Assembly (NCBI RefSeq): GCF_015209505.1
Contig: NZ_JADEYC010000007.1
Span: 264,645 to 328,644, forward strand
Source: Saccharopolyspora montiporae
GTDB lineage: Bacteria > Actinomycetota > Actinomycetes > Mycobacteriales > Pseudonocardiaceae
DNA: 64,000 nucleotides
Reading direction: 5' to 3'
The position numbers and the translations under genes are program-made. The notes beneath the pieces are model-generated. The model had not been told where the DNA came from. It did not search any database and saw only the letters and a program-made list of their open reading frames with translations. Shown here piece after piece: positions 44,978-53,764 of this stretch. Each line of letters starts with the position of its first letter. Position 1 is the stretch's first letter.

Positions 44978-46141
44978 ATGGCGAAAATCGTCTGCGTGCT
45001 CTACGACGACCCGGTCGACGGATACCCGCCGACCTCCGCGCGCGACGAGGTACCGCACATCAGCACCTACCCAGACGGGCAGACGGCACCGGAACCGGCC
45101 GACATCGACTTCACGCCGGGCGAACTGCTCGGCAGCGTCTCCGGGGAGCTCGGCCTGCGCCGGTTCCTGGAGGACGCGGGGCACACCCTGGTGGTCACCT
45201 CGGACAAGGACGGGCCGGATTCCGCGTTCGACCGCGAACTCCCGGACGCCGACGTGGTCATCTCGCAGCCGTTCTGGCCCGCGTACCTGACCGCCGATCG
45301 CATCGAGCGGGCGCCGCGGCTGCAGCTGGCGATCACGGCCGGCGTCGGATCCGACCACGTCGACCTGGACGCCGCCAAGCAGCACGGCATCACCGTCGCC
45401 GAGGTCACGCAGTCCAACAGCCTCAGCGTCGCCGAGCACGCGGTGATGCAGATCCTGGCCCTGGTGCGCAACTACCTGCCCGCGCATCGGTGGGTCACCG
45501 ACGAGCGCGGCTGGAACATCGCCGACGCGGCGCGGCGGGCTTACGACGTGCAGGGCATGTCGGTCGGTGTCATGGCCGCGGGACGGATCGGCCTGGCCGT
45601 GCTGCGCCGGCTGGCACCGTTCGACGTGCAGCTGCACTACACCGACAAGCAGCGGCTGGCCCCGGGGATCGAGCAGGAGCTGGGCCTGACCTACCACGAG
45701 GACATCCGCTCGCTGGCCGGCAGCGTGGACGTGCTGTCCATCCACGCCCCGCTGCACCCGGAGACCGAGGGGCTGTTCGACGACGATCTGCTCGGCAGCA
45801 TGAAGCGGGGCGCGTACCTGGTGAACACCGCGCGGGGGGCGATCTGCGACCGCGATGCGGTCGTCCGGGCGCTGGAGTCCGGGCGGCTCGCCGGGTACGC
45901 CGGCGACGTCTGGCACCCGCAGCCGCCGGAGCGCGACCACCCGTGGCGGGACATGCCCAACCACGGGATGACGCCGCACGTGTCCGGGACAACGCTGTCG
46001 GCGCAGGCCCGCTACGCGGCGGGAACCCGCGAGATCCTGGAGAGCTGGCTGGCCGGCTCGCCGATCCGCGACGAGTACCTCATCGTGCAGCGCGGAGCGT
46101 TGGCCGGGGCCGGTTCGGCCGCGTACACGACGCGGAGCTGA
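44978..46141 (+). CDS. fdh: NAD-dependent formate dehydrogenase
   Basis: 387 aa, close over its whole length to methylotroph formate dehydrogenases: CVLYDDPVDGYPPTSARDE, DFTPGELLGSVSGELGLR, VISQPFWPAYLTADRI, GWNIADAARRAYDVQGM, NTARGAICDRDAVVRALESG, MTPHVSGTTLSAQARYAAGT and RDEYLIVQ. The Rossmann motif is AAGRIG and the active-site His is in TPHVSGTT. It oxidises formate to CO2 giving NADH in the cytoplasm. The ATG at 44978 is preceded by AAAGGTGG. May recycle C1 released by demethylation reactions or supply reducing power. Confidence 0.93.
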   Translation: MAKIVCVLYDDPVDGYPPTSARDEVPHISTYPDGQTAPEPADIDFTPGELLGSVSGELGLRRFLEDAGHTLVVTSDKDGPDSAFDRELPDADVVISQPFWPAYLTADRIERAPRLQLAITAGVGSDHVDLDAAKQHGITVAEVTQSNSLSVAEHAVMQILALVRNYLPAHRWVTDERGWNIADAARRAYDVQGMSVGVMAAGRIGLAVLRRLAPFDVQLHYTDKQRLAPGIEQELGLTYHEDIRSLAGSVDVLSIHAPLHPETEGLFDDDLLGSMKRGAYLVNTARGAICDRDAVVRALESGRLAGYAGDVWHPQPPERDHPWRDMPNHGMTPHVSGTTLSAQARYAAGTREILESWLAGSPIRDEYLIVQRGALAGAGSAAYTTRS

Positions 46142-46148
46142 CCGGGTG

Positions 46149-46179
46149 CGCGCAGCCGCGGGCCGCCCGCGGCTGCGCG
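46149..46179. terminator. Perfect 14-bp hairpin between converging fdh and DUF1295 genes
   Basis: Arms CGCGCAGCCGCGGG (46149-46162) and CCCGCGGCTGCGCG (46166-46179) with a CCG loop fill the whole gap between the two converging stops. Probable bidirectional terminator. Confidence 0.7.
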
Positions 46180-46183
46180 TCCG

Positions 46184-46975
46184 TCAGCGCTTCGGCGGCA
46201 CCGGGACGAATCCGCTGGTGCGCCGCACGTATTCCGCGTAGCCGGGCCGGTTCTGGCGCAATGCCCGCTCCAGCAGCGGTTTTCCGCTGCCCCGCGCGAG
46301 CAGCCAAGTCATCAGCAGCGGGGAGGCCACCGCGGCCGCGACCCACGGTTGCTGGCATGCCACCAGGAACAGCCCCCACCACACGCACGCGTCGCCGAAG
46401 TAGTTCGGATGCCGGGTGTAGTGCCACAGACCGCGATCCAGCACCCGGCCCGCGTTCCGGGGGTCCGCGCGGAACCGGCGCAGCTGCTCGTCCCCGACGA
46501 CCTCGAAGACCATCCCGAGCAGCCACACCGCGCTCCCCGCCACCAGCAGCACCCGCGACCCCGTCGGGACGAACTGTCCGAATTGGACGGGAAGCGAGAC
46601 GAACCACATCACCGCCGCCTGGGTGAGGTAGGTGCGCAGGAACATGCGCCACCGGGGGTAGCGCCGGGCCCGCGCCAGCATCGCCCGGTACCGCGGATCC
46701 TCCCCTGCTCCGCAGCCGCGGGCGGCGATGTGTGCGCCCAGCCGCAGCCCCCACGCCGCGGTGAGCACGACGAGCAGCGCACCCGGCAATCCGGGCCCAC
46801 GCCCGAGCGCGGCCGCGCTGGTCGCCGCGACGGCGGCGATGGCGGCGAAACCCGACCCCCAGGCGATGTCGATGGTGTCGTAGCGGCCGCGCAGCGCCGC
46901 GATGCCGAACGCCGCGCAGACCACGGCCAGCGCGGTCACCAGCGACATCACCGCCGTCCAGACCAGCGGCATCAT
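46184..46975 (-). CDS. DUF1295 membrane protein (steroid 5-alpha-reductase-like fold)
   Basis: 263 aa with about six membrane segments. Signatures include DTIDIAWGSGFA, LRLGAHIAARG, GLWHYTRHPNYFGDACVWWG and the C-terminal YAEYVRRTSGFVP, as in DUF1295 proteins related to isoprenylcysteine methyltransferases and steroid 5-alpha reductases. The M. tuberculosis SigK locus has one (Rv0446c). Tandem ATGs at 46975/46972; the first overlaps the stop of the upstream methyltransferase gene, implying coupling. Probably acts on a fatty acyl or lipid product of that methyltransferase. Precise reaction unknown. Confidence 0.85.
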   Translation of the reverse strand: MMPLVWTAVMSLVTALAVVCAAFGIAALRGRYDTIDIAWGSGFAAIAAVAATSAAALGRGPGLPGALLVVLTAAWGLRLGAHIAARGCGAGEDPRYRAMLARARRYPRWRMFLRTYLTQAAVMWFVSLPVQFGQFVPTGSRVLLVAGSAVWLLGMVFEVVGDEQLRRFRADPRNAGRVLDRGLWHYTRHPNYFGDACVWWGLFLVACQQPWVAAAVASPLLMTWLLARGSGKPLLERALRQNRPGYAEYVRRTSGFVPVPPKR

Positions 46976-48270
46976 GCCGGTACTCCCCGGCCCGGCAGCG
47001 CGGCGCGGTCGCCGAGCGCCATCCCGCTGGCACCGGTGGCGTCCGGGCGCACGGCCACGACCTGGTGCACCCCCATCCGGTTCTCCTCGAAGGCCAGCGC
47101 CCCGCCGGCCAGGTACAGCCACCAGACCCGCGCCTGCTGCTCGCCCATCAGCGCCACCGCCGCGGACCAGTTCTCCTGCAACGCGGCCAGCCAGGCGCGC
47201 ACGGTGCGCACGTAGTGCTCGCGCATCGCCTCCACGTCGCGGACCTCCAGACCGGCGCTCTCCAGCAGGTCCAGGGTGCTGCCGATCGGCACCATCGTCA
47301 TGTCCGGGGCGATGTAGGACTCGATGAACGCGCCTCCGCCAGGCGCGTTGCCCGCGCGCGACATCTGCTGGATGAGCAACCGCCCGCCGGGACGCAGCAT
47401 CCGGTGCAGGGTCGCCGCGTAGCGCGGGTAGTTGTCCGCGCCGACGTGCTCACCCATCTCCACCGAGGCGACCGCGTCGAACGGTTCGCCGCCGATCGCG
47501 CGGTAGTCCTGGTGCAGCACCTGCACCTGCTCCTGAAGGCCCAGCTCCGCGGCACAACGGCGCAGGTAGTCGGCCTGCTCGGCCGAGAGGGTCACCGCAG
47601 TGGCGCGCACTCCGTGGCGGCGCGCGGCGTACAGCACCAGCGATCCCCACCCGCAGCCGACGTCGAGCAGCCGCATCCCGGGTTGCAACGCGAGTTTGCG
47701 GCAGATCAGGTCCAGCTTGGCGTCCTGGGCCTGTTCGAGATCGTCGTCGGGTGCGGTGAAGTAGCCGCAGGAATACGCCATCTGCGGGTCCAGCAGCAGC
47801 TCGTAGAACGCGTTGCCCGCGTCGTAGTGGTGCGCGATCACCGAGCGGTCGCGTCCCCGGCTGTGCAGCCGCCCGGACGGGCGGGCCTCGCCGGGTGGGA
47901 CGGGTGGGCGCGGACCGAGGGCGCCGAGGCGCAGCGCCGCGCGGGCCAGCCGGCCCCAGTGGCGCCCGCGCAGCCGGAGCGGACCGCGGTCCTGGGCGCG
48001 CGCCACCGCCCAGCAGCGGCGCAGCGCCTCGGTGAGGTCACCGCGCACGTCGAGGTCCCCGGAGACGAAGGCCCGGGCCAGGCCGAGCTCCCCGGGTTGC
48101 CACAGCAGGTGGCGCAGTGCGCGGCGGTTGCGCAGCAGCACGCGCGGGCCCTGCTCCGGACCCTCCTCGCTGCCGTCCCAGGCGGTCAGCCCCACGGGCA
48201 GTGGCACGTCGACGAGCTCGCGGATGAGCTGCTCGATCCGCGCCGCCGCGTGCCGGGTGGTTCGCTGCAC
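46972..48270 (-). CDS. Cyclopropane-fatty-acyl-phospholipid synthase family methyltransferase (copy 1)
   Basis: 432 aa. N-terminal ~120 residues form the lipid-docking part; HYDAGNAFYELLLD begins the SAM-methyltransferase core, with motif I LLDVGCGWGSL and VEMGEHVG typical of CFA synthases. It transfers a methyl or methylene group from SAM to an unsaturated acyl chain in membrane phospholipid. Start uncertain: GTG 48270 (AGGAGG 8 bases upstream) or TTG one codon earlier. Read divergently from the hydrolase/SigK operon, and translationally coupled to DUF1295. Confidence 0.88.
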   Translation of the reverse strand: MQRTTRHAAARIEQLIRELVDVPLPVGLTAWDGSEEGPEQGPRVLLRNRRALRHLLWQPGELGLARAFVSGDLDVRGDLTEALRRCWAVARAQDRGPLRLRGRHWGRLARAALRLGALGPRPPVPPGEARPSGRLHSRGRDRSVIAHHYDAGNAFYELLLDPQMAYSCGYFTAPDDDLEQAQDAKLDLICRKLALQPGMRLLDVGCGWGSLVLYAARRHGVRATAVTLSAEQADYLRRCAAELGLQEQVQVLHQDYRAIGGEPFDAVASVEMGEHVGADNYPRYAATLHRMLRPGGRLLIQQMSRAGNAPGGGAFIESYIAPDMTMVPIGSTLDLLESAGLEVRDVEAMREHYVRTVRAWLAALQENWSAAVALMGEQQARVWWLYLAGGALAFEENRMGVHQVVAVRPDATGASGMALGDRAALPGRGVPA

Positions 48271-48394
48271 CAACTCGTCCTCCTGAACCGATCCGTTTCG
48301 CACAGGCCATTCGGAGCCGCCGCCGGCGCGGACTGGTCCTGTGTCGCCCGCCACACCGACCCGTCCACCGTCCGGATGGCACCGAACCACCGAT

Positions 48395-49075
48395 ATGCAC
48401 CAGCAAGCACCCTCGGCGGACCCGCCGACCCCCGACGCAGCGCTGCCCGGTCTGCGCGAGCTGGCCTCGACCGCAGCGGAGACGCGGGCCGTGGTCCTCG
48501 TCCTGCACGGCGGCCGCGCCACCGACCGCCGGCGGGTGCGCGGGCACCACCTCGCCTACCTGCGGATGCGGCTGCTCAGCAGCAAGCTGCACCGCGCGGT
48601 GGCCGCGAACGGGGTGGCGGTCTGGCAGCTGCGCAACCGGCTGCGCGGCTGGAACGAACCCGACCGGGACCCCGTCACGGACGCGAGCTGGGCTCTGGAC
48701 CGGATTTCCGCGCGGCACCCGGACGTGCCGGTCGTGCTGGTCGGGCATTCGATGGGCGGCCGGGCCGCCCTGCGCGCCGCGGGCCGGGACGCGGTGACCG
48801 GGGTGTGCGCCCTGGCGCCCTGGACCGAAGCGGGCGATCCGGTGCGCCAGCTGCACGGCCGGGCGGTGCTCATCGCGCACGGCACCCGGGACCGCACCAC
48901 CTCGGCGGCGGCCGCTGCGGACTTCGCCGACCGGGCCGCCGCGCACGCCGGATCAGTACGGTTCGAGACCGTGCCGAACGCCGGGCACGCCCTGCTGCGC
49001 CGCAGGCGGCGCTGGGACGGACTGGTGCGCAGGTTCACCGGCACGCTGCTGCACAGCCGGGAGGAGCGGCCGTGA
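48395..49075 (+). CDS. Alpha/beta hydrolase
   Basis: 226 aa from ATG 48395 (an upstream GTG at 48341 would add 18 residues; neither has a good ribosome-binding site). VVLVLHGG, nucleophile elbow GHSMGG, Asp in AHGTRDRTT and His in NAGHALLRRR complete an esterase-type triad. No signal peptide. First gene of the rightward operon leading to sigK; the next gene starts inside its stop. Likely a lipid or thioester hydrolase; substrate unknown. Confidence 0.78.
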   Translation: MHQQAPSADPPTPDAALPGLRELASTAAETRAVVLVLHGGRATDRRRVRGHHLAYLRMRLLSSKLHRAVAANGVAVWQLRNRLRGWNEPDRDPVTDASWALDRISARHPDVPVVLVGHSMGGRAALRAAGRDAVTGVCALAPWTEAGDPVRQLHGRAVLIAHGTRDRTTSAAAAADFADRAAAHAGSVRFETVPNAGHALLRRRRRWDGLVRRFTGTLLHSREERP

Positions 49076-50337
49076 TCCGGCGCCGAGTGGCCGTGATCGG
49101 CTCCGGGATCTCCGGTCTCACCGCCGCGTACCTGCTGCGCCGCGACTGCGACGTGGTGCTGTTCGAGGCCGCGGACCGACTCGGCGGGCACGCGCACACG
49201 CACGGGCTGTCCACCGCCGACGGCCGCGCGCTGCCGGTGGACAGCGGATTCATCGTGCACAACCGGCGCACCTACCCGAACCTGCTGCGGCTGTTCGACG
49301 AACTCGGCGTCCCGACGCGGGAATCCGAGATGTCGTTGAGCGTGCGCTGCGACGGATGCGGGCTCGAGTACGCCGGTGCGAAGCGGGCCAACGGGCTGTT
49401 CGCGCAGCGCCGGAACCTGGCCCGGCCGGAGTACCTGCGGATGCTGGCCCAGGTTCCCGAGTTCCACCGGCGGGCCGCCCGATTGCTGGATTCCCCGGAC
49501 ACCGGCGACGCGGTCACGCTCGGGCGGTTCCTGGCCGAGGGCGGGTTCTCCGCGTACTTCGCCGACCACTTCGCGCTGCCGCTGGTGTCCGCGGTGTGGT
49601 CCAGCGACCGGGCGACCAGCCGCTCCTACCCGGCCCGCTACCTGTTCGAGTTCCTGCGCCACCACGGGATGCTCTCGGTGCGCGGCTCGCCGGTGTGGCG
49701 CACCGTCGAGGGCGGCTCCCGGGAGTACGTGCGGCGGATCGCCGAACGGCTGCCCGCGGTGCGGCTCAACGACCCGGTGCGCGCGGTGCACCGGACCGCG
49801 CGGGGAGTCCGGGTGCTCGACGGTGCCGGCGCGGAGCACGCGTTCGACCACGCGGTGCTGGCCTGCCACGCGGATCAGGCGCTGGACCTGCTGGCCGAAC
49901 CGACCGGGGCGGAGAAGGAAGTACTGGGCGCGTTCGAGTACTCGGCGAACGAGACCTGGCTGCACACCGATCCGCGGGCGCTGCCGCGGTCCCCGCGTGC
50001 GCGCGCCTCGTGGAACCACCGCAAGCCGTCCTGCCGCAACGACGCGGGGCGGGTGGAGATCAGCTACGACATGAACCGGCTGCAGCGACTGGCCGAACCC
50101 GAGGACTACGTGGTCACGCTCAACGGCACCGGCGACATCCGCGCCGAGCGGGTGCTGGCGACGATGACCTACCGCCACCCGGTGTACACACCGGATTCGG
50201 TGGCCGCGCAGCGCAGGCTCGGCGAGGTCGGCGACGAGCGGATCAGGTTCGCCGGCGCCTACCACGGCTGGGGGTTCCACGAGGACGGGTGCGCCTCGGG
50301 GGTGCGCGCCGCGCAGGACCTGGGAGCGGGGTGGTGA
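49072..50337 (+). CDS. FAD-dependent amine-oxidase-like oxidoreductase (Rv0449c-like)
   Basis: 421 aa. N-terminal FAD site VAVIGSGISGLTAAYLLRR, then LFEAADRLGGHAHTH and VDSGFIVHNRRTYPNL; the C-terminus has IRFAGAYHGWGFHEDG, which closes the FAD site. Such flavoproteins lie beside CFA-type methyltransferases in many bacteria, and in M. tuberculosis Rv0449c belongs to the SigK locus. It probably desaturates or reduces a fatty-acyl intermediate. GTG start overlapping the hydrolase stop, with GGAGGAG upstream. Confidence 0.87.
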   Translation: MIRRRVAVIGSGISGLTAAYLLRRDCDVVLFEAADRLGGHAHTHGLSTADGRALPVDSGFIVHNRRTYPNLLRLFDELGVPTRESEMSLSVRCDGCGLEYAGAKRANGLFAQRRNLARPEYLRMLAQVPEFHRRAARLLDSPDTGDAVTLGRFLAEGGFSAYFADHFALPLVSAVWSSDRATSRSYPARYLFEFLRHHGMLSVRGSPVWRTVEGGSREYVRRIAERLPAVRLNDPVRAVHRTARGVRVLDGAGAEHAFDHAVLACHADQALDLLAEPTGAEKEVLGAFEYSANETWLHTDPRALPRSPRARASWNHRKPSCRNDAGRVEISYDMNRLQRLAEPEDYVVTLNGTGDIRAERVLATMTYRHPVYTPDSVAAQRRLGEVGDERIRFAGAYHGWGFHEDGCASGVRAAQDLGAGW

Positions 50338-51056
50338 CGGTGCGCACGCCAGCGCTGTACGAGACCACCGTCGGCCACGCACGGCACGACCGCATCGGCG
50401 GCGCGTTCCGGCACCGGCTGCACACCTGGCTGGTCGACCTCGACGAACCGCATCCGCTGCCGCGCTGGCTGCGGCCCTTCGCCCGGTTCGACGCCCGCGA
50501 CCACATCGGGTCACCGCGGCGCAGCATCCGGGACAACATCGACGACCGGCTGGCCGCCGAGGGCATCGACCTGCGCGGCGGGCGGATCGTGATGCTCGCG
50601 CACGCCCGGGTGCTGGGTTACGTGTTCAACCCGATCTCGGTGTTCTGGTGCTACCACCCGGACGGGCAGCCGGCCTGCGTGCTCGCCGAGGTGCACAACA
50701 CCTACGGCGGCAGGCACTGCTACGTGCTGCGTCCCGACCGGGCCGGGCGGGCGCGGGCGGACAAGCGGTTCCCCGTCTCGCCGTTCCTGCCGAACAGCGG
50801 GCACTACGCCATGACCCTCGACGAACCCGGCACGACGCTGCGCGTGCGGGTTCAACTGCGCGATGACGCGGGCACCCCACTGCTGACCGCGGCGCTGACC
50901 GGCACGCGGCGGCCGGCGACCCGGCGCGAGTTCCTGCGCCTGCTGCTGCGGCAGCCGCTGGTCCCGCAGCGGGTGGCCGCGCTCATCCGCAAGCACGGAA
51001 TCGGTCTGAAGCTGCGCGGGGCGCCCAGCAGCCGGAACCAGGAGAACCACGCATGA
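50334..51056 (+). CDS. DUF1365 protein (Rv0448c-like)
   Basis: 240 aa. Recognised by ALYETTVGHARH, FRHRLHTWLVDLDE, VLGYVFNPISVFWCYH, CVLAEVHNTYGGRHCYVL and KRFPVSPFLP, the DUF1365 pattern. This family is regularly encoded with the FAD oxidoreductase and CFA-like methyltransferase, and presumably assists lipid modification. Several GTGs are possible (50331, 50334, 50340); 50334 overlaps the upstream stop and is taken. Its 3' end overlaps the next ATG. Confidence 0.87.
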   Translation: MTVRTPALYETTVGHARHDRIGGAFRHRLHTWLVDLDEPHPLPRWLRPFARFDARDHIGSPRRSIRDNIDDRLAAEGIDLRGGRIVMLAHARVLGYVFNPISVFWCYHPDGQPACVLAEVHNTYGGRHCYVLRPDRAGRARADKRFPVSPFLPNSGHYAMTLDEPGTTLRVRVQLRDDAGTPLLTAALTGTRRPATRREFLRLLLRQPLVPQRVAALIRKHGIGLKLRGAPSSRNQENHA

Positions 51057-52288
51057 GCACGATCACGACCGCCGCGCCGCCGATCTGGGATGCGCTGCAG
51101 GGGCCGCCGCATTCCCCGCTGCGCGCCCGCGCGGCCGAAGCCCTGTTCCGCCGGGTGGTGGCCGACCTGCCGGTCCGAGTGGCGCTGGCCGGCGGGGAAC
51201 GCCTCGGGGCGGGCGGCGCGGACGCCCCGCTGATGCGCGTACCGGATCCGGCAGGCCTGTTCCACCGGCTCGGCGCCGATTCCAAGATCGGGTTCGGCGA
51301 GTCCTACATGGCCGGCGAGTGGGACAGCCCGGATCCGGCCGCGCTGCTGACCCCGTTCGCCGCGCGGATGTCGACCCTGGTGCCGCGTCCGCTGCAGGCG
51401 CTGCGCCGGTGGGTGGATCCGCGCAAACCCGCGGCGGAGCGCAACACGCCCGCCGGGGCGCGCAGCAACATCTCCCGGCACTACGACCTGTCCAACGAGG
51501 TCTTCGCCACGTTCCTGGACGAGACGATGACCTACTCCGCGGCGCTGTTCCGCCCGGGCATCGAGGACCTCGCCGCAGCCCAGCGGCTCAAGATCGACCG
51601 CATCCTGGACGCGGCCGGGGTGCGCACCGGGACCCGGCTGCTGGAGATCGGGACCGGGTGGGGCGAGTTGGCGCTGCGCGCGGCCGCGCGGGGCGCGCAG
51701 GTGACCACGCTGACGCTCTCGCACGAGCAGAAGGCGCTGACCGAGCGGCGGATCCGCGCGGCGGGTCTGCAGGAGCGGGTCGCGGTGCACCTGCGCGACT
51801 ACCGCGACGAGCGGGGCCGCTACGACGCGGTGGTCAGCGTGGAGATGATCGAGGCGGTCGGCGCGGAGTACTGGCCGGACTACTTCCGGGCCCTGGACGC
51901 GCTCGTGGCGCCGGGCGGCAGAGTCGCGCTGCAGGCGATCACCATGCCGCACCGGCGCGTGCTGGCCACCCGCGGCACCTACACCTGGATCCACAAGTAC
52001 GTCTTCCCGGGCGGGGAGATCCCCTCGGTCGAGGCGATCGAGCAGCACGTGGCGCAACTGACCCGGCTGCGCGTCCGGGAACGGGAATCGTTCGGGGCCA
52101 GCTACGCTGAGACGCTGCACCGGTGGCGCACCCGGTTCCTCGAACGGTGGGACGATGTCGCCGCGCTCGGGTTCAGCACGAACTTCCGCCGCATGTGGGA
52201 GTTCTACCTCGCCTACAGCGAAGCCGGATTCCGCGCGGGCTACTTGGACGTCCACCAGCTCGTCTTCGGCGAGCCGCACGGCAGCTGA
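51053..52288 (+). CDS. ufaA1: Cyclopropane-fatty-acyl-phospholipid synthase family methyltransferase (copy 2, UfaA1-like)
   Basis: 411 aa. IGFGESYMAGEWDSPDPAAL, then SRHYDLSNEVFATFLDETMT, motif I LLEIGTGWGELALRAA, VEMIEAVG, and a C-terminal FRRMWEFYLAYSEAGFRAGY, the CFA-synthase layout. By order (flavoprotein, DUF1365, this gene, sigma factor) it corresponds to M. tuberculosis ufaA1 (Rv0447c), which makes branched-chain tuberculostearic acid from oleate. The usual EHVG is EAVG here. ATG overlaps the DUF1365 stop. Confidence 0.87.
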   Translation: MSTITTAAPPIWDALQGPPHSPLRARAAEALFRRVVADLPVRVALAGGERLGAGGADAPLMRVPDPAGLFHRLGADSKIGFGESYMAGEWDSPDPAALLTPFAARMSTLVPRPLQALRRWVDPRKPAAERNTPAGARSNISRHYDLSNEVFATFLDETMTYSAALFRPGIEDLAAAQRLKIDRILDAAGVRTGTRLLEIGTGWGELALRAAARGAQVTTLTLSHEQKALTERRIRAAGLQERVAVHLRDYRDERGRYDAVVSVEMIEAVGAEYWPDYFRALDALVAPGGRVALQAITMPHRRVLATRGTYTWIHKYVFPGGEIPSVEAIEQHVAQLTRLRVRERESFGASYAETLHRWRTRFLERWDDVAALGFSTNFRRMWEFYLAYSEAGFRAGYLDVHQLVFGEPHGS

Positions 52289-52315
52289 TCCGACCGGACC
52301 GACGAGGAGGAGCAG

Positions 52316-52927
52316 ATGGACGAACCGACCGGTCCGCAGCGGGAACCGCGGTTCACCGCGCACCGGCAGCAGCAGGAGGACGATCCCGCGGCCGAACAAC
52401 TGCTGACCGAGGTCGCCAAGGGGGACGAGCGGGCGTTCGAGCAGCTCTACGACCTGGTCAGCGGCCCGGTTTTCGGCCTGGTGCAGCGGATCCTGCGTGA
52501 CGCGGCGCAGTCCGAGGAGGTGGCGCAGGAAGTGCTGGTGGAGGTCTGGCGCACGGCCACCCGCTACCGGTCCGACCGCGCGGGCGGCATGACCTGGGTC
52601 CTGACCCTGGCGCACCGCCGCGCCGTGGACCGGGTGCGGTCCGCGCAGGCGACCCGCGAGCGCGAGTCGCGCGTGGGCGCCGAGGACTACCGGCGCCCGT
52701 TCGACGAGGTCAGCGATGCGGTGGCCACTCGCTGGGAGCAGCGCCAGGTGCGCCGCTGCCTGTCCACGCTCACCGAGCTGCAGCGCGAGTCGGTGGTGCT
52801 GACCTACTACCGCGGCTACACCTACCCGGAAGCGGCCGGGCTGCTGGAGGCGCCGTTGAGCACCGTCAAGACGAGACTGCGCGACGGGTTGATCCGCCTG
52901 CGCGACTGCCTGGGGGTGGGCGCGTGA
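52316..52927 (+). CDS. sigK: ECF sigma factor, SigK-like
   Basis: 203 aa. Sigma-70 region 2 with FEQLYDLVSGPVFGLVQRIL and EEVAQEVLVEVWRTATRY; region 4 with LTELQRESVVLTYYRGYTYP and LLEAPLSTVKTRLRDGL. A ~20-residue N-terminal extension precedes region 2. GGAGGAG lies about 5 bases before the ATG. It overlaps the anti-sigma gene, and the whole gene order matches the M. tuberculosis SigK/RskA locus. Expected to drive its own operon and the lipid-modifying genes when RskA is cleaved. Confidence 0.88.
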   Translation: MDEPTGPQREPRFTAHRQQQEDDPAAEQLLTEVAKGDERAFEQLYDLVSGPVFGLVQRILRDAAQSEEVAQEVLVEVWRTATRYRSDRAGGMTWVLTLAHRRAVDRVRSAQATRERESRVGAEDYRRPFDEVSDAVATRWEQRQVRRCLSTLTELQRESVVLTYYRGYTYPEAAGLLEAPLSTVKTRLRDGLIRLRDCLGVGA

Positions 52928-53700
52928 CCACCGACATGCCCACGCTGACCGGTGCCTACGCGGTCGATGCGCTCACCGGGGACGAACGCGCGGAGTTCGA
53001 GCGGCACCTGGCGATGTGCGCGGACTGCACCGCCGAAGTCCGCAGCTTGCAGGAGACGGCGGCCCGGCTCGGGGCGGCGTCGGCGGCCTCGCCGCCGGAC
53101 CGGCTCAAGCAGCGGGTGCTGGCCGAGATCCGGGAGACCCGGCAGCAGCCGCCGCAGACCCCCGCCGACGATGCGGGCAGCGGCGTCGTCGACCTCGACC
53201 GCGCGCGGCGGCGCCGGTCGTGGGGCACCCGGTTGGCGGCGGCCGCCGCGGTCGTCGGTATCGCGCTGGCCGGTGCGTTCGGCGCGGTCGCGCTGCACAC
53301 GCAGTCCGAGCTGGACGACGCGCGCAGGCAGCTCGCCGAGGGCAGCCAGCGCGGTGGGGAGATCGCCGAGGTGTTCGGGGCGCCGGACGCCCGGATCGTC
53401 AACGCGGGCGGACCGGACGTGTCGGCGACCAGCGTACTCTCGGCCGAGCAGGGCAAGACGGTGTTCATGGGCGAGGCCGCGCAGAGCCCGCCGCCGGACC
53501 GCGCCTACCAGCTGTGGTTCATCGGCGACTACGGCTACGTCTCCGCAGGGGTGATGACCGAATCCGCGGACGGCACGATGCGTCCGGTGGTCGCGGGCGT
53601 CCCGCCCGGGACCCAGGCCATGGGCGTCACCGATGAGCCCGCGGGCGGTTCGCCGCAGCCCACCACCGATCCGGTGCTGGAGATGCCGCTGCCCGCATGA
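52924..53700 (+). CDS. rskA: Membrane anti-sigma factor, RskA-like
   Basis: 258 aa. Cytoplasmic N-terminus with AVDALTGDERAEFERHLAMC and a Cys pair (CADC), single membrane segment at ~residues 102-122 (LAAAAAVVGIALAGAFGAVA), and an extracytoplasmic domain with AYQLWFIGDYG, as in RskA/anti-SigK proteins. It should hold SigK inactive at the membrane until proteolysis. GTG start overlaps the sigK stop (GTGA). The full HxxxCxxC zinc motif is present as HLAMCADC. Confidence 0.88.
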   Translation: MTTDMPTLTGAYAVDALTGDERAEFERHLAMCADCTAEVRSLQETAARLGAASAASPPDRLKQRVLAEIRETRQQPPQTPADDAGSGVVDLDRARRRRSWGTRLAAAAAVVGIALAGAFGAVALHTQSELDDARRQLAEGSQRGGEIAEVFGAPDARIVNAGGPDVSATSVLSAEQGKTVFMGEAAQSPPPDRAYQLWFIGDYGYVSAGVMTESADGTMRPVVAGVPPGTQAMGVTDEPAGGSPQPTTDPVLEMPLPA

Positions 53701-53714
53701 CCCGTGCGCACGAA

Positions 53715-53746
53715 GGTGGCCGGAACCCTTCCGGGCTCCGGCCACC
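53715..53746. terminator. Hairpin terminator after rskA
   Basis: Perfect 10-bp arms GGTGGCCGGA and TCCGGCCACC with a 12-base loop, 14 bases after the rskA stop and facing the converging small exported gene. Confidence 0.65.
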
Positions 53747-53764
53747 TCGTCGCCGCCGCTGGGG

